This document shows, piece by piece, positions 1 through 7,923 of a DNA stretch of 64,000 nt. The translations under genes and the position numbers were made by a program. The stretch is from Dyella solisilvae (lineage in GTDB: Bacteria; Pseudomonadota; Gammaproteobacteria; Xanthomonadales; Rhodanobacteraceae). The DNA is taken from contig NZ_QQSY01000002.1 of NCBI RefSeq assembly GCF_003351225.1, forward strand, positions 210,066 through 274,065, read 5' to 3'. A model generated the notes under the pieces. That model saw only the letters and a list, made by a program, of their open reading frames with translations. It was not told the origin of the DNA and did not search any database. Within the stretch, counting starts at the first letter, position 1; each line of letters opens with the position of its first letter.

Positions 1-15
1 GTGGCGGGCTGACCT

Positions 16-738
16 GTGCGCGCCGCCGCAGCATCCGCGCTGACCCTTCTTGGCGGCCTGCTGCTGGCCGCACCGGCGTGGGCGGATGCACCACCCACGC
101 TGTCGTCGGCGCGCACTGCCGCCGAGGCCGGCCTGGTCGACATCCGCCAGCTTGTGCCGGACATCGCCGAGGACATCAAGTACGCCGGCAGCGACAACTT
201 CGTGGGCGCACCGGTGGATGGCTACCGCGCGCCCAAGTGCCTGCTGCTGCGCCCAGCCGCCGAAGCGCTGGCGCGCGTGGAACACGAGCTGCGCGCCGAA
301 CATCGGCGGCTGCAGCTGTATGACTGCTACCGGCCGGCCCGTGCGGTTGCGCACTTCGTGCGTTGGGCTGGCGACCTGTCCGACCAACGCACCAAGGCGG
401 CGCATTACCCGCTGCTGGACAAGAGCGCCCTGCTCGGCGACTACATCGCACCGGTGTCCGGTCACAGTCGTGGCGGCACGGTGGATCTGACGCTGATGCA
501 ATGCGACGCCCATGGCGCGCATTGCACGCCGCTCGACATGGGCACGGACTTTGACTACTTCGGCACGCTGGCCAACACGGACTCGCCGGAGGCCACCCCG
601 GCCCAGCACGCCAACCGCGCGCTGCTGCGCGCGGCGATGGAGCGCGGGGGTTTTCGCAACTACGCCATGGAGTGGTGGCATTACACGCTCACGCCAGAGC
701 CTTCGCCGCGGGTGATTTACGACGTACCCGTTGAGTGA
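16..738 (+). CDS. ddpX: Exported D-alanyl-D-alanine dipeptidase (VanX/DdpX family, peptidase M15D)
   Basis: A 240-residue protein predicted to cleave D-Ala-D-Ala in the periplasm, as VanX/DdpX enzymes do in peptidoglycan turnover or recycling. Residues 1-23 form a signal peptide ending in an Ala-x-Ala-like site. The zinc-site motifs of the family are visible: S-G-H-S-R-G-G-T-V-D (His and Asp ligands, about residue 148) and E-W-W-H-Y (catalytic Glu and third ligand His, about residue 219). The start is GTG. An in-frame TGA lies at 10-12, so no earlier start is possible; that TGA could be the end of a gene lying outside the window. No strong ribosome binding site is visible. With no van genes nearby, a housekeeping role is more likely than glycopeptide resistance. 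Confidence 0.88.
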   Translation: MRAAAASALTLLGGLLLAAPAWADAPPTLSSARTAAEAGLVDIRQLVPDIAEDIKYAGSDNFVGAPVDGYRAPKCLLLRPAAEALARVEHELRAEHRRLQLYDCYRPARAVAHFVRWAGDLSDQRTKAAHYPLLDKSALLGDYIAPVSGHSRGGTVDLTLMQCDAHGAHCTPLDMGTDFDYFGTLANTDSPEATPAQHANRALLRAAMERGGFRNYAMEWWHYTLTPEPSPRVIYDVPVE

Positions 739-762
739 AGCGGCTCACGCGAGACTTCGCAA

Positions 763-898
763 CCGTCATTCCGGCGCAGGCCGGAATCCAGTGGCGACGA
801 GGCCCAAAGGTTGCGCAGTGACCTAGGAACCCGTTGGGCGCGCGGCGCGAAATCCCTTTCGTGCGGCTTCTGGATTCCGGCCTGCGCCGGAATGACGG
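763..898. repeat. Paired palindromic repeat (perfect 29-bp inverted arms)
   Basis: Positions 763-791 and 870-898 are exact reverse complements over 29 bases, separated by 78 bases. Each arm is itself partly palindromic (ATTCCGGCGCAGGCCGGAAT core). It fills the gap between two convergent genes. The core resembles the CATTCC-type interspersed repeats common in Xanthomonadales and other proteobacteria. A related but diverged copy ends the element at 28106-28244. It could fold into a long hairpin in both transcripts and act as a transcription end. Confidence 0.8.
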
Positions 899-954
899 TA
901 CGGAGCAGCAGGGCTTCCCCTCAGGAGCACGCCCTGTGCGGGATCTGAGTTATC

Positions 955-1638
955 TCAACGCCCGCCCAGCGCCGGCTGCGGAAACGCGAGCACGTCCGCC
1001 GTGTAGCTCTCCACCACCAGGCTGAAGGGACGATTGTCCTGATCGAACAGTACGGCGCGGTGCTGCAGCACATGATGCGGAATCGCCAGCGCGCCCTGCG
1101 AGGCAGGCAGCGGCGTACCGCTCTCCCACCCCTGTGGCAGCGGCGACCACAACAGCTCGGCCGCCAGCGTCTGCCGGCGGAAATGCAGCGGCTGCACGAT
1201 CTTGCCGAATGGCGTGTCGGTGGTGTCCAGCTCGTGATTCATGGACTCGGTCAGACGCGAGGGCACGTACCAGTTGTCCGCCTCGGACAGCACGTGCTCG
1301 CCGCACGCGAGCTGCACCCGGCGATAGCGAACCGGCTCGTCGGCGCCGATGCCAAGTTGCTTGCGCGCATCATCCGGCAACGGTTTGTCCTGCCCGCGAA
1401 CGCGCTCGGCGACCACCTTCGCCTCGGCGGAGAGATGGTGCGCGCCGCACCAGCGCTCCAGCGTCAGCGTGGCGCTGGGATGGCTGAGCAGGTCGGCGTT
1501 GAGCGTCTGCAGCAGCGCCAGCACTTCCAGCCGCGAGGTGGCGTCGTCGCGCCAGGCCGGAGCTTGGGCCTGCACCGGCGTCACCAGCAGGCTGCCACCC
1601 AGCCCCAGCGCGCAGGCAGCCGCCGCGCCACGACGCAT
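955..1638 (-). CDS. Exported chorismate-lyase-like (UbiC/UTRA fold) protein
   Basis: A 227-residue protein with a clear signal peptide (residues 1-25, ending V-Q-A-Q-A). The mature part resembles the UbiC/UTRA fold: Arg-Arg-Val-x-Leu-x-Cys strand, then E-A-D-N-W-Y-V-P-S-R-L, a T-P-F-G turn, and a late V-V-E-S-Y strand whose Glu matches the catalytic Glu of UbiC. UbiC makes 4-hydroxybenzoate from chorismate in the cytoplasm, so an exported relative must do something else, or the signal prediction is wrong. It follows trpE by 11 bases. A GTG at 1653 overlapping the trpE stop is an alternative start five codons earlier, which would couple the two genes. Confidence 0.6.
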   Translation of the reverse strand: MRRGAAAACALGLGGSLLVTPVQAQAPAWRDDATSRLEVLALLQTLNADLLSHPSATLTLERWCGAHHLSAEAKVVAERVRGQDKPLPDDARKQLGIGADEPVRYRRVQLACGEHVLSEADNWYVPSRLTESMNHELDTTDTPFGKIVQPLHFRRQTLAAELLWSPLPQGWESGTPLPASQGALAIPHHVLQHRAVLFDQDNRPFSLVVESYTADVLAFPQPALGGR

Positions 1639-1649
1639 CGCGTGCACGC

Positions 1650-3125
1650 TCACAAACCCTTGGCCGCCTGGGCCACCGCGCGGAACAGCGCGCGACCCTT
1701 GTTCATGGTCTCCTCCCACTCGGAAGCGGGATCGGAGTCGTACACGATGCCGGCGCCGGCCTGGACGTGCAGACGTCCATCCTGGATCACCGCGGTGCGG
1801 ATCGCGATGGCGGTGTCGGCATCGCCCCACCAGCCGATCCAGCCGATCGCGCCCGCGTAGATGTTGCGCTTGTAAGGCTCCAGCTCCTGGATGATCTCCA
1901 GCGCGCGGATCTTCGGCGCACCGCTGAGCGTGCCGGCCGGGAACGTGGCTTTGAGCACGTCCATGTAGCCCACGCCCGGGCGCACGTCGCCCTGCACCTG
2001 CGAGACGATGTGCATCACGTGCGAGTAGCGCTCGACCACGAAGGACTCGCTCACCTCGACGCTGCCGGTCTCGCTGATGCGGCCGATGTCGTTGCGGCCA
2101 AGGTCGATCAGCATCACGTGCTCGGCGCGCTCCTTCGGATCGGCCAGCAGCTCCTCCTCCAGCGCGCGATCCTCTTCCTCGGTGGCGCCGCGCTTGCGCG
2201 TGCCGGCGAGCGGGCGCACCACCACCTTGCCGTCCTTCAGCCGCGCCAGGATCTCCGGCGACGAACCGACGATCTGGGTGTTGCCGAGGTCGACGAAATA
2301 CATGTACGGCGAGGGGTTCAGCGCGCGCAGCGCGCGGTATACGTCGACCGGGCGCGCGTTGAAGCCCACGCTGAGGCGCTGAGAGGGCACCACCTGAAAG
2401 ATGTCGCCGGCGCGGATGTATTCCTTGGCGCGCTCGACCATCGCCTCGAACTCCTCCTTGGTGAAGGAGGATTTGAAGTCGGCCTCGTCCAGCGCGGTGC
2501 CCTGATGGAGCTGCGGGTACGACACGCCGCTCTGACGCAGGCGATAGACCAGCGCGTCCAGCCGGCGCTGCGCCTCGGCGTAGGCGTGCGGCTGCGAGGG
2601 GTCGGCATGCACGATCAGGTACAGGCGACCCTTGAGGTTGTCGAACACCGCGACCTCTTCGGCCAGCATCAGCAACACGTCCGGCGTGCCGAGCTCGTCG
2701 GGGCGATCCCATTGCGCCAGGCGCGGTTCGATGTAGCCGATGGTCTCGAAGCCAAAGTAGCCCACCAGGCCGCCGGTGAACGCCGGCAATTGCGGCAGTT
2801 GCGGCACGTGGTACTGCAGCCTCAGGCGCTCGATCTCGCCGAGCGGGTCGTCCAACTGGCGGCGCTCGGTGACTTCGCCGGCGTCCTCGACCTCCAATTC
2901 GTGCCCGCGCAGGCGATACACGCGGCGGGCCGGCAGACCAATGATCGAATAGCGTCCCCAGGTGGCGCCGCCCTCGACCGATTCGAAAAGGAAGGTGTAC
3001 GGGCCGTCGGCCAGTTTCAGGTACACCGACAGAGGCGTGTCGAGGTCGGAAAACACCTCGCGCACCAGCGGGATGCGGGTATGCCCCTGCGCTGCCAGTG
3101 CATCGAATTCGTCGCGGGAAATCAC
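1650..3125 (-). CDS. trpE: Anthranilate synthase component I
   Basis: TrpE, 491 residues with the chosen start, converts chorismate and ammonia or glutamine to anthranilate, the first step of tryptophan synthesis. Family marks seen: F-L-F-E-S-V near residue 48 (tryptophan-feedback region), G-T-R-K-R-G, L-I-D-L-G-R-N-D, and P-A-G-T-L-S-G-A-P-K in the chorismate-binding domain. The frame stays open to a GTG at 3176. I prefer the GTG at 3125 because it gives the usual family N-terminus (I-S-R-D-E-F followed by G-H-T-R-I-P-L-V-R-E-V), but neither start has a strong ribosome binding site. The glutaminase partner trpG is not in the window. Confidence 0.95.
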   Translation of the reverse strand: MISRDEFDALAAQGHTRIPLVREVFSDLDTPLSVYLKLADGPYTFLFESVEGGATWGRYSIIGLPARRVYRLRGHELEVEDAGEVTERRQLDDPLGEIERLRLQYHVPQLPQLPAFTGGLVGYFGFETIGYIEPRLAQWDRPDELGTPDVLLMLAEEVAVFDNLKGRLYLIVHADPSQPHAYAEAQRRLDALVYRLRQSGVSYPQLHQGTALDEADFKSSFTKEEFEAMVERAKEYIRAGDIFQVVPSQRLSVGFNARPVDVYRALRALNPSPYMYFVDLGNTQIVGSSPEILARLKDGKVVVRPLAGTRKRGATEEEDRALEEELLADPKERAEHVMLIDLGRNDIGRISETGSVEVSESFVVERYSHVMHIVSQVQGDVRPGVGYMDVLKATFPAGTLSGAPKIRALEIIQELEPYKRNIYAGAIGWIGWWGDADTAIAIRTAVIQDGRLHVQAGAGIVYDSDPASEWEETMNKGRALFRAVAQAAKGL

Positions 3126-3280
3126 GTGGGATCGGTCCGGATGGCCAGGCTGGAAGGCGCATTGTAGGGGCAGCACGGCGGCGAACCGAAATCCGCGGCA
3201 CGCCTTGTTCCCCGAGGGCTTCGCGCCTAACCTTGCGCCATCGATGCGCGCCTGGGCATCCGCAGGGGGAATCGAAGGGT

Positions 3281-4600
3281 ATGGACCAGCGTTGCCTGAT
3301 ACTTTCCGGCCGCCTTCTCAACGGGCAGCAACCCGACACCGTCCATGCGCGCCTGGCGGCCGCCTTCGGCATGGAGGCCGATGGATTCCGCGAGCGCGTA
3401 TTCGAGCGCGCCCCGCTGATCATCCGGCGCGACCTGGATCTGGCCACGGCTGAAACACAAATGGCCCAGCTGCGGGGGATGGGGGCGGAAGCCGACATCT
3501 GGCCCGACACCGATCGCCTGGCCTGGCTGCGCAGGGACAACACCATCCGCGGACCGCTGCCGACCGACGCACTCGCCTGCTACGCGCAGCCCGGCGACCA
3601 GTGGTGCCACGACGGCGGCGAGACCTGGTTCGCCTGGCAGCCGGAGTCCATGGGCGCCACGCCTCCCGTACCGGAGTCGGAGCTTCAGCCGGAGCCGCAC
3701 TTGGATGCGGCATCGGAATCCACATCTGGATCGGAATGGGAATCTGCGTCGGCGACTGAATCGGCGCCCGAATCGGTGTCGCAGCCCGAGCCGGAGCCGG
3801 AGCTGGCCGCGACCGAAGCTTCGCTGGATCACGACGGCGAGTCGCCGCTCCCACCGCACATCCCTGAAGACGCGCGCAGCGAGCCACCGCCGCTGCCGCC
3901 ATCGACACCTGTCGCTACGCCGGCCAGGACGCCGCTGGCGACCTCGGCGGTGCTCGCCGCTGTGTTCGGACTGCTCGCCCTGTTGTTCCACGCGCTGGCG
4001 CCGCTGGCTGCGCTGTTCGCGCTGGGCGTCTTGATCTACCTGTATCGACGGCCGCTGCTGCGTGGCCGGGCCTGGGCCGTGGCCGGCCTGGTGGTGAGCG
4101 CCACCGCCTTTGGCCTGTGGATGGAGCGCCCGGCTCCGACGCCGGTGGTGCAGCCGTATGTGCCGCGCCCGCTGAAGCCCATGGCGCTGGGCGCCGCTGC
4201 GGCCGGCGAGTCGCCCGCCCAGTGTGCCTCCGAGGCAGCCACACCAAAGAATGACGAAGACCGCTTCCTGCTTACCGGCCAGCGCATGCTCACCGGGCGG
4301 GCGCAGCGCAAGGGCGACACCTATGTCGCCGAAGCGGCCGTCTCCGTGGATCCGCAATGCCAGCCCAGCGCGCTGCAGCTCTATGTATTTCGCCATGGCG
4401 TCTTCATCGGCACCGCGCTGGAGCAGGCGGCCAGCACCGCGACCACGCGCTTGGCGGATTTTGACCTTACCGACGACCAACACCTGCGCATCACCCTCGC
4501 GCAATGCACGGACAAGCCAAACGACTGCGCCACCACCGCCATTCGGCAGATCGCCGTACTGCCCGGTGCCGGCGGATGGACACTTGGGGAAATGAAGTAG
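3281..4600 (+). CDS. Membrane protein with acidic Ser/Glu/Pro-rich linker, function unknown
   Basis: A 439-residue protein that I do not recognise. The N-terminal 125 residues form a compact cytoplasmic-looking domain. Residues about 130-205 are an acidic, Pro/Ser/Glu-rich linker. Two or three hydrophobic segments follow (about 215-280), and then a C-terminal domain of about 160 residues with paired cysteines. The ATG at 3281 has a purine-rich AGGGGGA about 10 bases upstream. It is divergent from trpE and convergent with the Tad locus. Confidence 0.7.
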   Translation: MDQRCLILSGRLLNGQQPDTVHARLAAAFGMEADGFRERVFERAPLIIRRDLDLATAETQMAQLRGMGAEADIWPDTDRLAWLRRDNTIRGPLPTDALACYAQPGDQWCHDGGETWFAWQPESMGATPPVPESELQPEPHLDAASESTSGSEWESASATESAPESVSQPEPEPELAATEASLDHDGESPLPPHIPEDARSEPPPLPPSTPVATPARTPLATSAVLAAVFGLLALLFHALAPLAALFALGVLIYLYRRPLLRGRAWAVAGLVVSATAFGLWMERPAPTPVVQPYVPRPLKPMALGAAAAGESPAQCASEAATPKNDEDRFLLTGQRMLTGRAQRKGDTYVAEAAVSVDPQCQPSALQLYVFRHGVFIGTALEQAASTATTRLADFDLTDDQHLRITLAQCTDKPNDCATTAIRQIAVLPGAGGWTLGEMK

Positions 4601-4611
4601 TATCGAGGGCC

Positions 4612-4634
4612 GCCGATCATCGGCTATTCTTCTT
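4612..4634 (+). terminator. Possible weak intrinsic terminator
   Basis: A 5-bp stem (GCCGA/TCGGC, loop TCA) followed by TATTCTTCTT lies 11 bases after the stop of the membrane-protein gene. The stem is short, so this is tentative. Confidence 0.35.
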
Positions 4635-4675
4635 GAACAGCAGCAAGCGTGCGCACCACGCATGAGGCCTGCACC

Positions 4676-5344
4676 TCAACGCGCTGGCAACGCTGTCCGA
4701 TCGTTGATGGCCGATTGCATGCGCACCGTGGCGGAAGCCTCGATCGGCAACCGGCCGGACGCCAGCATGAGGCGCTCCTGCGCACTGTACGAGCCCACGA
4801 ATTGCATCCAACCGGTGATGGCGTCACCGATAAATGGGACGACCAATGGATAGCCGTAGACCACCCTGACTTTCAGCAGATTGGCGTCCTGCACGTTCAT
4901 GCCACTACGGGAGCCCACGCCCCTGCTGCGAAAAGCCAAGGTGTCGTTAGGGATTGCCCGGGTGGATTTCTGGTCGTCCTGCGCCTCGGCGAAATCGTCG
5001 AATGCCGCCTGCGTGGGACTGATGATCTCGATGGTGCTGCCGATGGGAAGCGCCAGATCCAGTCGTGCCTTAGCATAAGCTTCCACCGCACCCTGAGTGT
5101 CGGAACTATGTGCATAGAGGGCCATGAGGCCGCGCGCCAGGCCCTCGCGCATGGCCGATTGGGACGCATGGCTAGTCGCGCCGCTACGCACCGCCTCATA
5201 CGCGGCATAGTCGAGTGTTGCCTTGGCGCGATAGACCAGGGTCATCTGGAAAATGCCTAGCAGCAGCGTAAACAGAACCATCGCGATGATCACGAATTCG
5301 ACGGTGGCCTGTCCGTATTGCGCAGTTTGCCTGGTGGCTTTCAT
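4676..5344 (-). CDS. TadE-like minor pilin
   Basis: A 222-residue protein. Its N-terminus carries a type IVb prepilin signal: G, then Q-A-T-V-E-F, then a hydrophobic helix (about residues 11-35), matching the G-(X4)-E-F/Y cleavage pattern of TadE pseudopilins. The remainder is a globular extracytoplasmic domain. The start ATG overlaps the preceding gene's TGA (ATGA). This is the last gene of the Tad locus. Confidence 0.82.
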   Translation of the reverse strand: MKATRQTAQYGQATVEFVIIAMVLFTLLLGIFQMTLVYRAKATLDYAAYEAVRSGATSHASQSAMREGLARGLMALYAHSSDTQGAVEAYAKARLDLALPIGSTIEIISPTQAAFDDFAEAQDDQKSTRAIPNDTLAFRSRGVGSRSGMNVQDANLLKVRVVYGYPLVVPFIGDAITGWMQFVGSYSAQERLMLASGRLPIEASATVRMQSAINDRTALPAR

Positions 5345-5838
5345 AGCGGACCCGCTTTTGCAGGCGCGGCACCCGTCTCGTCGGTGGCGGCGCGCTCGAC
5401 CGAAAGGTCGCGTAACGCCTTGGCCAAGACCATGCTCGACTCGCGAAGTCGTGCATCGTCCTTGGCCATATTGCTGGTCTGCTCGAGTGCCGCGATGGAT
5501 TGACGGAGTCTCACGATGGCCAGATTGTGCCAGGCGCCCGCATGCTCGGGGTTGCGCAGCAGTGCGGCTTGGTAGGCCAGCACCGCATCGTCGGGCTTGT
5601 CCATGCGCACGAGCGCATTGCCCATCCTGTACCAATAGTCTGCATTTTTCGGCATGTCTGCGGTCAGCACACGATAGTCGGCAATGGCGTCGGCATAGCG
5701 CCCCGACTTGTAGGCATCCTCGGCATGCTTCTGTATGGCCAGCTGGCTATTGATGTCGATGCCATGACGATGGGCCGATGGCCCGGTGCAGCCGCAAAGA
5801 ACCGCCGCAACCGCCAGTACTGGCGTCCAACGATCCAT
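5341..5838 (-). CDS. tadD: TadD-like TPR lipoprotein
   Basis: A 165-residue protein with an N-terminal hydrophobic stretch ending L-C-G-C, a probable though not ideal lipobox. At least two tetratricopeptide-like repeats follow, in the pattern A-x-x-Y-R-x-L with N-x-x-Y-W-Y-R-x-G-N-A. In known Tad systems, TadD is an outer-membrane lipoprotein needed for secretin assembly. The ATG at 5838 overlaps the upstream stop as TGATG; an ATG seven codons earlier (5859) is possible. Its own stop overlaps the next ATG, so translation is probably coupled. Confidence 0.75.
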   Translation of the reverse strand: MDRWTPVLAVAAVLCGCTGPSAHRHGIDINSQLAIQKHAEDAYKSGRYADAIADYRVLTADMPKNADYWYRMGNALVRMDKPDDAVLAYQAALLRNPEHAGAWHNLAIVRLRQSIAALEQTSNMAKDDARLRESSMVLAKALRDLSVERAATDETGAAPAKAGPL

Positions 5839-6188
5839 CAATGGGAAACCCATGACCATTTGTCCCCTATTCGCGGCCTAAGTCGACCGAGCATGCCATC
5901 GGCCAGCTCCAGCGTCTGCCAGGCACGCCTTTCCCACGCGATGCGGCGCGGCGGCAGACTCTCGCGCAACGCCACGATACGGTAACCAGCGTCCATGAAG
6001 ACGACATCGATAGACTTCCGCATCCAGAACGTATGGATATCACCGCAGGGAGAAAGGAGAAAACCGCTCCCCTCCCCCACGAGATGTTCACGGAGAATCA
6101 GGCCGCGCAACCGTTCGACGGCCGTTTCGGTGCGCCACACCCGAGGTATCACGCAACGCGCACCGTGCATGAGAAAACCTGCGCGCAT
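5838..6188 (-). CDS. DUF192 family protein
   Basis: A 116-residue protein of the DUF192 (COG1430) family. It shows the family pattern R-L-R-G-L-I near residue 27, then F-x-L-x-P-C-x-x-I-H-T-F-W-M-R-x-x-I-D-V-V-F near 44-64, and a late L-E-L-x-x-G. Most members are small exported proteins, but no convincing signal peptide is present here. Its function is unknown. It overlaps both neighbours (TGATG at each end), so it is translated as part of the Tad operon between TadC and TadD. Confidence 0.8.
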   Translation of the reverse strand: MRAGFLMHGARCVIPRVWRTETAVERLRGLILREHLVGEGSGFLLSPCGDIHTFWMRKSIDVVFMDAGYRIVALRESLPPRRIAWERRAWQTLELADGMLGRLRPRIGDKWSWVSH

Positions 6189-7078
6189 CAGAGAACCCCC
6201 TCTTGTTTCATCTTCGAGTAGATGAAGTAGGCGAGCACGATGAATACCTGGGGAAAGAAAAACATCACCAGGGGCAACATCATCTTGACCGGAGCTTCCA
6301 GACCGAGCTTTTCAGCGCGCTGAAAGCGCTCCTGCCGCCGCTGATCCGCCTGCGCACGCAAAGCATCGCCCAGGCTGGCGCCGACGCGGTCGGCCTGGAT
6401 CAGGGCTCCGACCAGACCCGAAACCTGCGGGATGCCCATCCGTTCACCCATGCGCTTCAGTGCGTCGCTGCGTGGCAGGCCCGCGCGCAGTTCGCGCTGA
6501 AGCCGCCCGAATTCCGATGAGAGAGCGCCGGGAGGCCCCTTGAGACCCGCCTGCTCGATGGCGCCGGTGACGTTGAGGCCGGCCTCGACCGACAGCGTGA
6601 TGAAGTCCAGATAGATGGGAAGGTCTTTGATGACGGAGCGCCGACGCTTCTCGCGCTGCTCCTTGAGCCAGAGATTGGGATAGAAATAGCCGCAGCCCCC
6701 TCCTACCAGCAACGCCAGCGACATCGGACCGAAGGCTATCTTGTCCAGCATGATCATCACCGAGAGGAGCATGGCCATGCCGCAGGCGCCGGATACCATC
6801 CTGAGGGCGTGGAACTCCTCCGGACGCATAATGAACTCGAGTCCCGCGCTCTGTAGCTGCCGGTGCGTGCGCTCCAGCAGCGACGGCTTCAGCCTGGGCG
6901 CCACCTTCGGCACCACGGCAAGCACCACGGGCCAAAGCAGGCGCAGCGCGAGCGGCAGGGGATCGCTATAGGTCCGTACGTCACCGCGATCCTTGAAATA
7001 GCCGGCGAAAAGAACATAGGCAATGACCGCTATGCAAATCCCGCAGGACCCCACGATCAGGTAGAGGGCGAGGCTCAT
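6188..7078 (-). CDS. tadC: Tad pilus inner-membrane platform protein TadC
   Basis: A 296-residue type II secretion F-domain protein. It has hydrophobic segments near residues 5-27, 95-140 and a C-terminal pair around 265-290. Between them is the cytoplasmic helical domain marked by L-P-x-x-L-D-F-x-T-L-S-V-E-A-G-L and a G-x-x-L-G-x-A-L-R motif. In Tad systems, TadB and TadC form the platform on which the TadA ATPase acts. The start overlaps the TadB stop as ATGA. Confidence 0.9.
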   Translation of the reverse strand: MSLALYLIVGSCGICIAVIAYVLFAGYFKDRGDVRTYSDPLPLALRLLWPVVLAVVPKVAPRLKPSLLERTHRQLQSAGLEFIMRPEEFHALRMVSGACGMAMLLSVMIMLDKIAFGPMSLALLVGGGCGYFYPNLWLKEQREKRRRSVIKDLPIYLDFITLSVEAGLNVTGAIEQAGLKGPPGALSSEFGRLQRELRAGLPRSDALKRMGERMGIPQVSGLVGALIQADRVGASLGDALRAQADQRRQERFQRAEKLGLEAPVKMMLPLVMFFFPQVFIVLAYFIYSKMKQEGVL

Positions 7079-7923
7079 ACGTCGATGTCCACGATCTTGC
7101 GGCAAACGCGATAGCCGATATAGCCCATGACCGCGCACACCACCAATATCCCCCAGCCCAGCGGCGTGTGGTAAAGACCATTCATGGTTTCCGGGTAGGT
7201 GATCGACAAGAACGCCGTAATGCCAACGGGCAGCATGGCCATGACGATGCCCTGCAGTCGCCCTTGCGAAGTCAGCGAGCGAATCTTTCCTTCCATGGTC
7301 AATCGGCGGCGAAGCGTATCGGAGAGCAAGGCGAGGCTGTCCGCGAGATTGCCGCCCACCTCGCGTGCGATGCGCGCCGCGGCGACGAACAGCGCGACGT
7401 CCTGCACGGCCACCCGGTCGGCCAGGTGACCCAGGGCGTCGTCGAGTTTGACGCCCATGCGCTGCTCGCGCAGGACCAGTGCCAGTTCCTGCCCCAGTGG
7501 CGGCTCGCACTCTTTGACTACGTTCTCCATGGCAGGACCAAAGCCCAGGCCAGCCTTCAGGCTTGCCGACAGCATGAGCAGTGAATCAGGCAATTGCTGC
7601 TGCAATCTATCCAGTCGGCGCTGCCGCAATTTCTTGTAGACGATGCGCGGCAGAAACAATGCGCCCAGCAGACATAGCGAGGCCACGACCATATTGCTGG
7701 TGAACAGCCAAGCGAGTACGAATATGACCACCACCATCACTGCATTCAGCTGGTACAGGCGTCGGATGTCGATAAACAGAAACATATCCGTCAAATTGAA
7801 CCGCGCCTGTTCGACGAAGGTGTCGCGATAGCGTCGATAGAAGCCGTCCATGGCGCGCAAGGCGAGGAATCCAAGAAAGACCATGGGAACCAGCATGCAC
7901 AATGCAATCCAGGTCACCGTCAT
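7075..7923 (-). CDS. tadB: Tad pilus inner-membrane platform protein TadB
   Basis: A 282-residue paralogue of TadC with a type II secretion F domain. It shows L-P-D-S-L-L-M-L-S-A-S-L-K-A-G-L around residue 110 and R-E-V-G-G-N-L-A-D-S-L near 190. Hydrophobic segments lie at the N-terminus, near 60-95 and at the C-terminus. It overlaps TadA upstream and TadC downstream by 4 bases each, so the three should be made in fixed proportion. Confidence 0.9.
   Translation of the reverse strand: MTVTWIALCMLVPMVFLGFLALRAMDGFYRRYRDTFVEQARFNLTDMFLFIDIRRLYQLNAVMVVVIFVLAWLFTSNMVVASLCLLGALFLPRIVYKKLRQRRLDRLQQQLPDSLLMLSASLKAGLGFGPAMENVVKECEPPLGQELALVLREQRMGVKLDDALGHLADRVAVQDVALFVAAARIAREVGGNLADSLALLSDTLRRRLTMEGKIRSLTSQGRLQGIVMAMLPVGITAFLSITYPETMNGLYHTPLGWGILVVCAVMGYIGYRVCRKIVDIDV

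Noticed and set aside
16-738. Glycopeptide-resistance role for the VanX-like dipeptidase
   Set aside because: No vanH, vanA or regulator genes are near, and the protein is exported, which fits cell-wall turnover better.
955-3546. An 863-codon minus-strand frame spanning the whole trpE region
   Set aside because: Only its last 227 codons are a real gene. The rest is an out-of-frame shadow of trpE.
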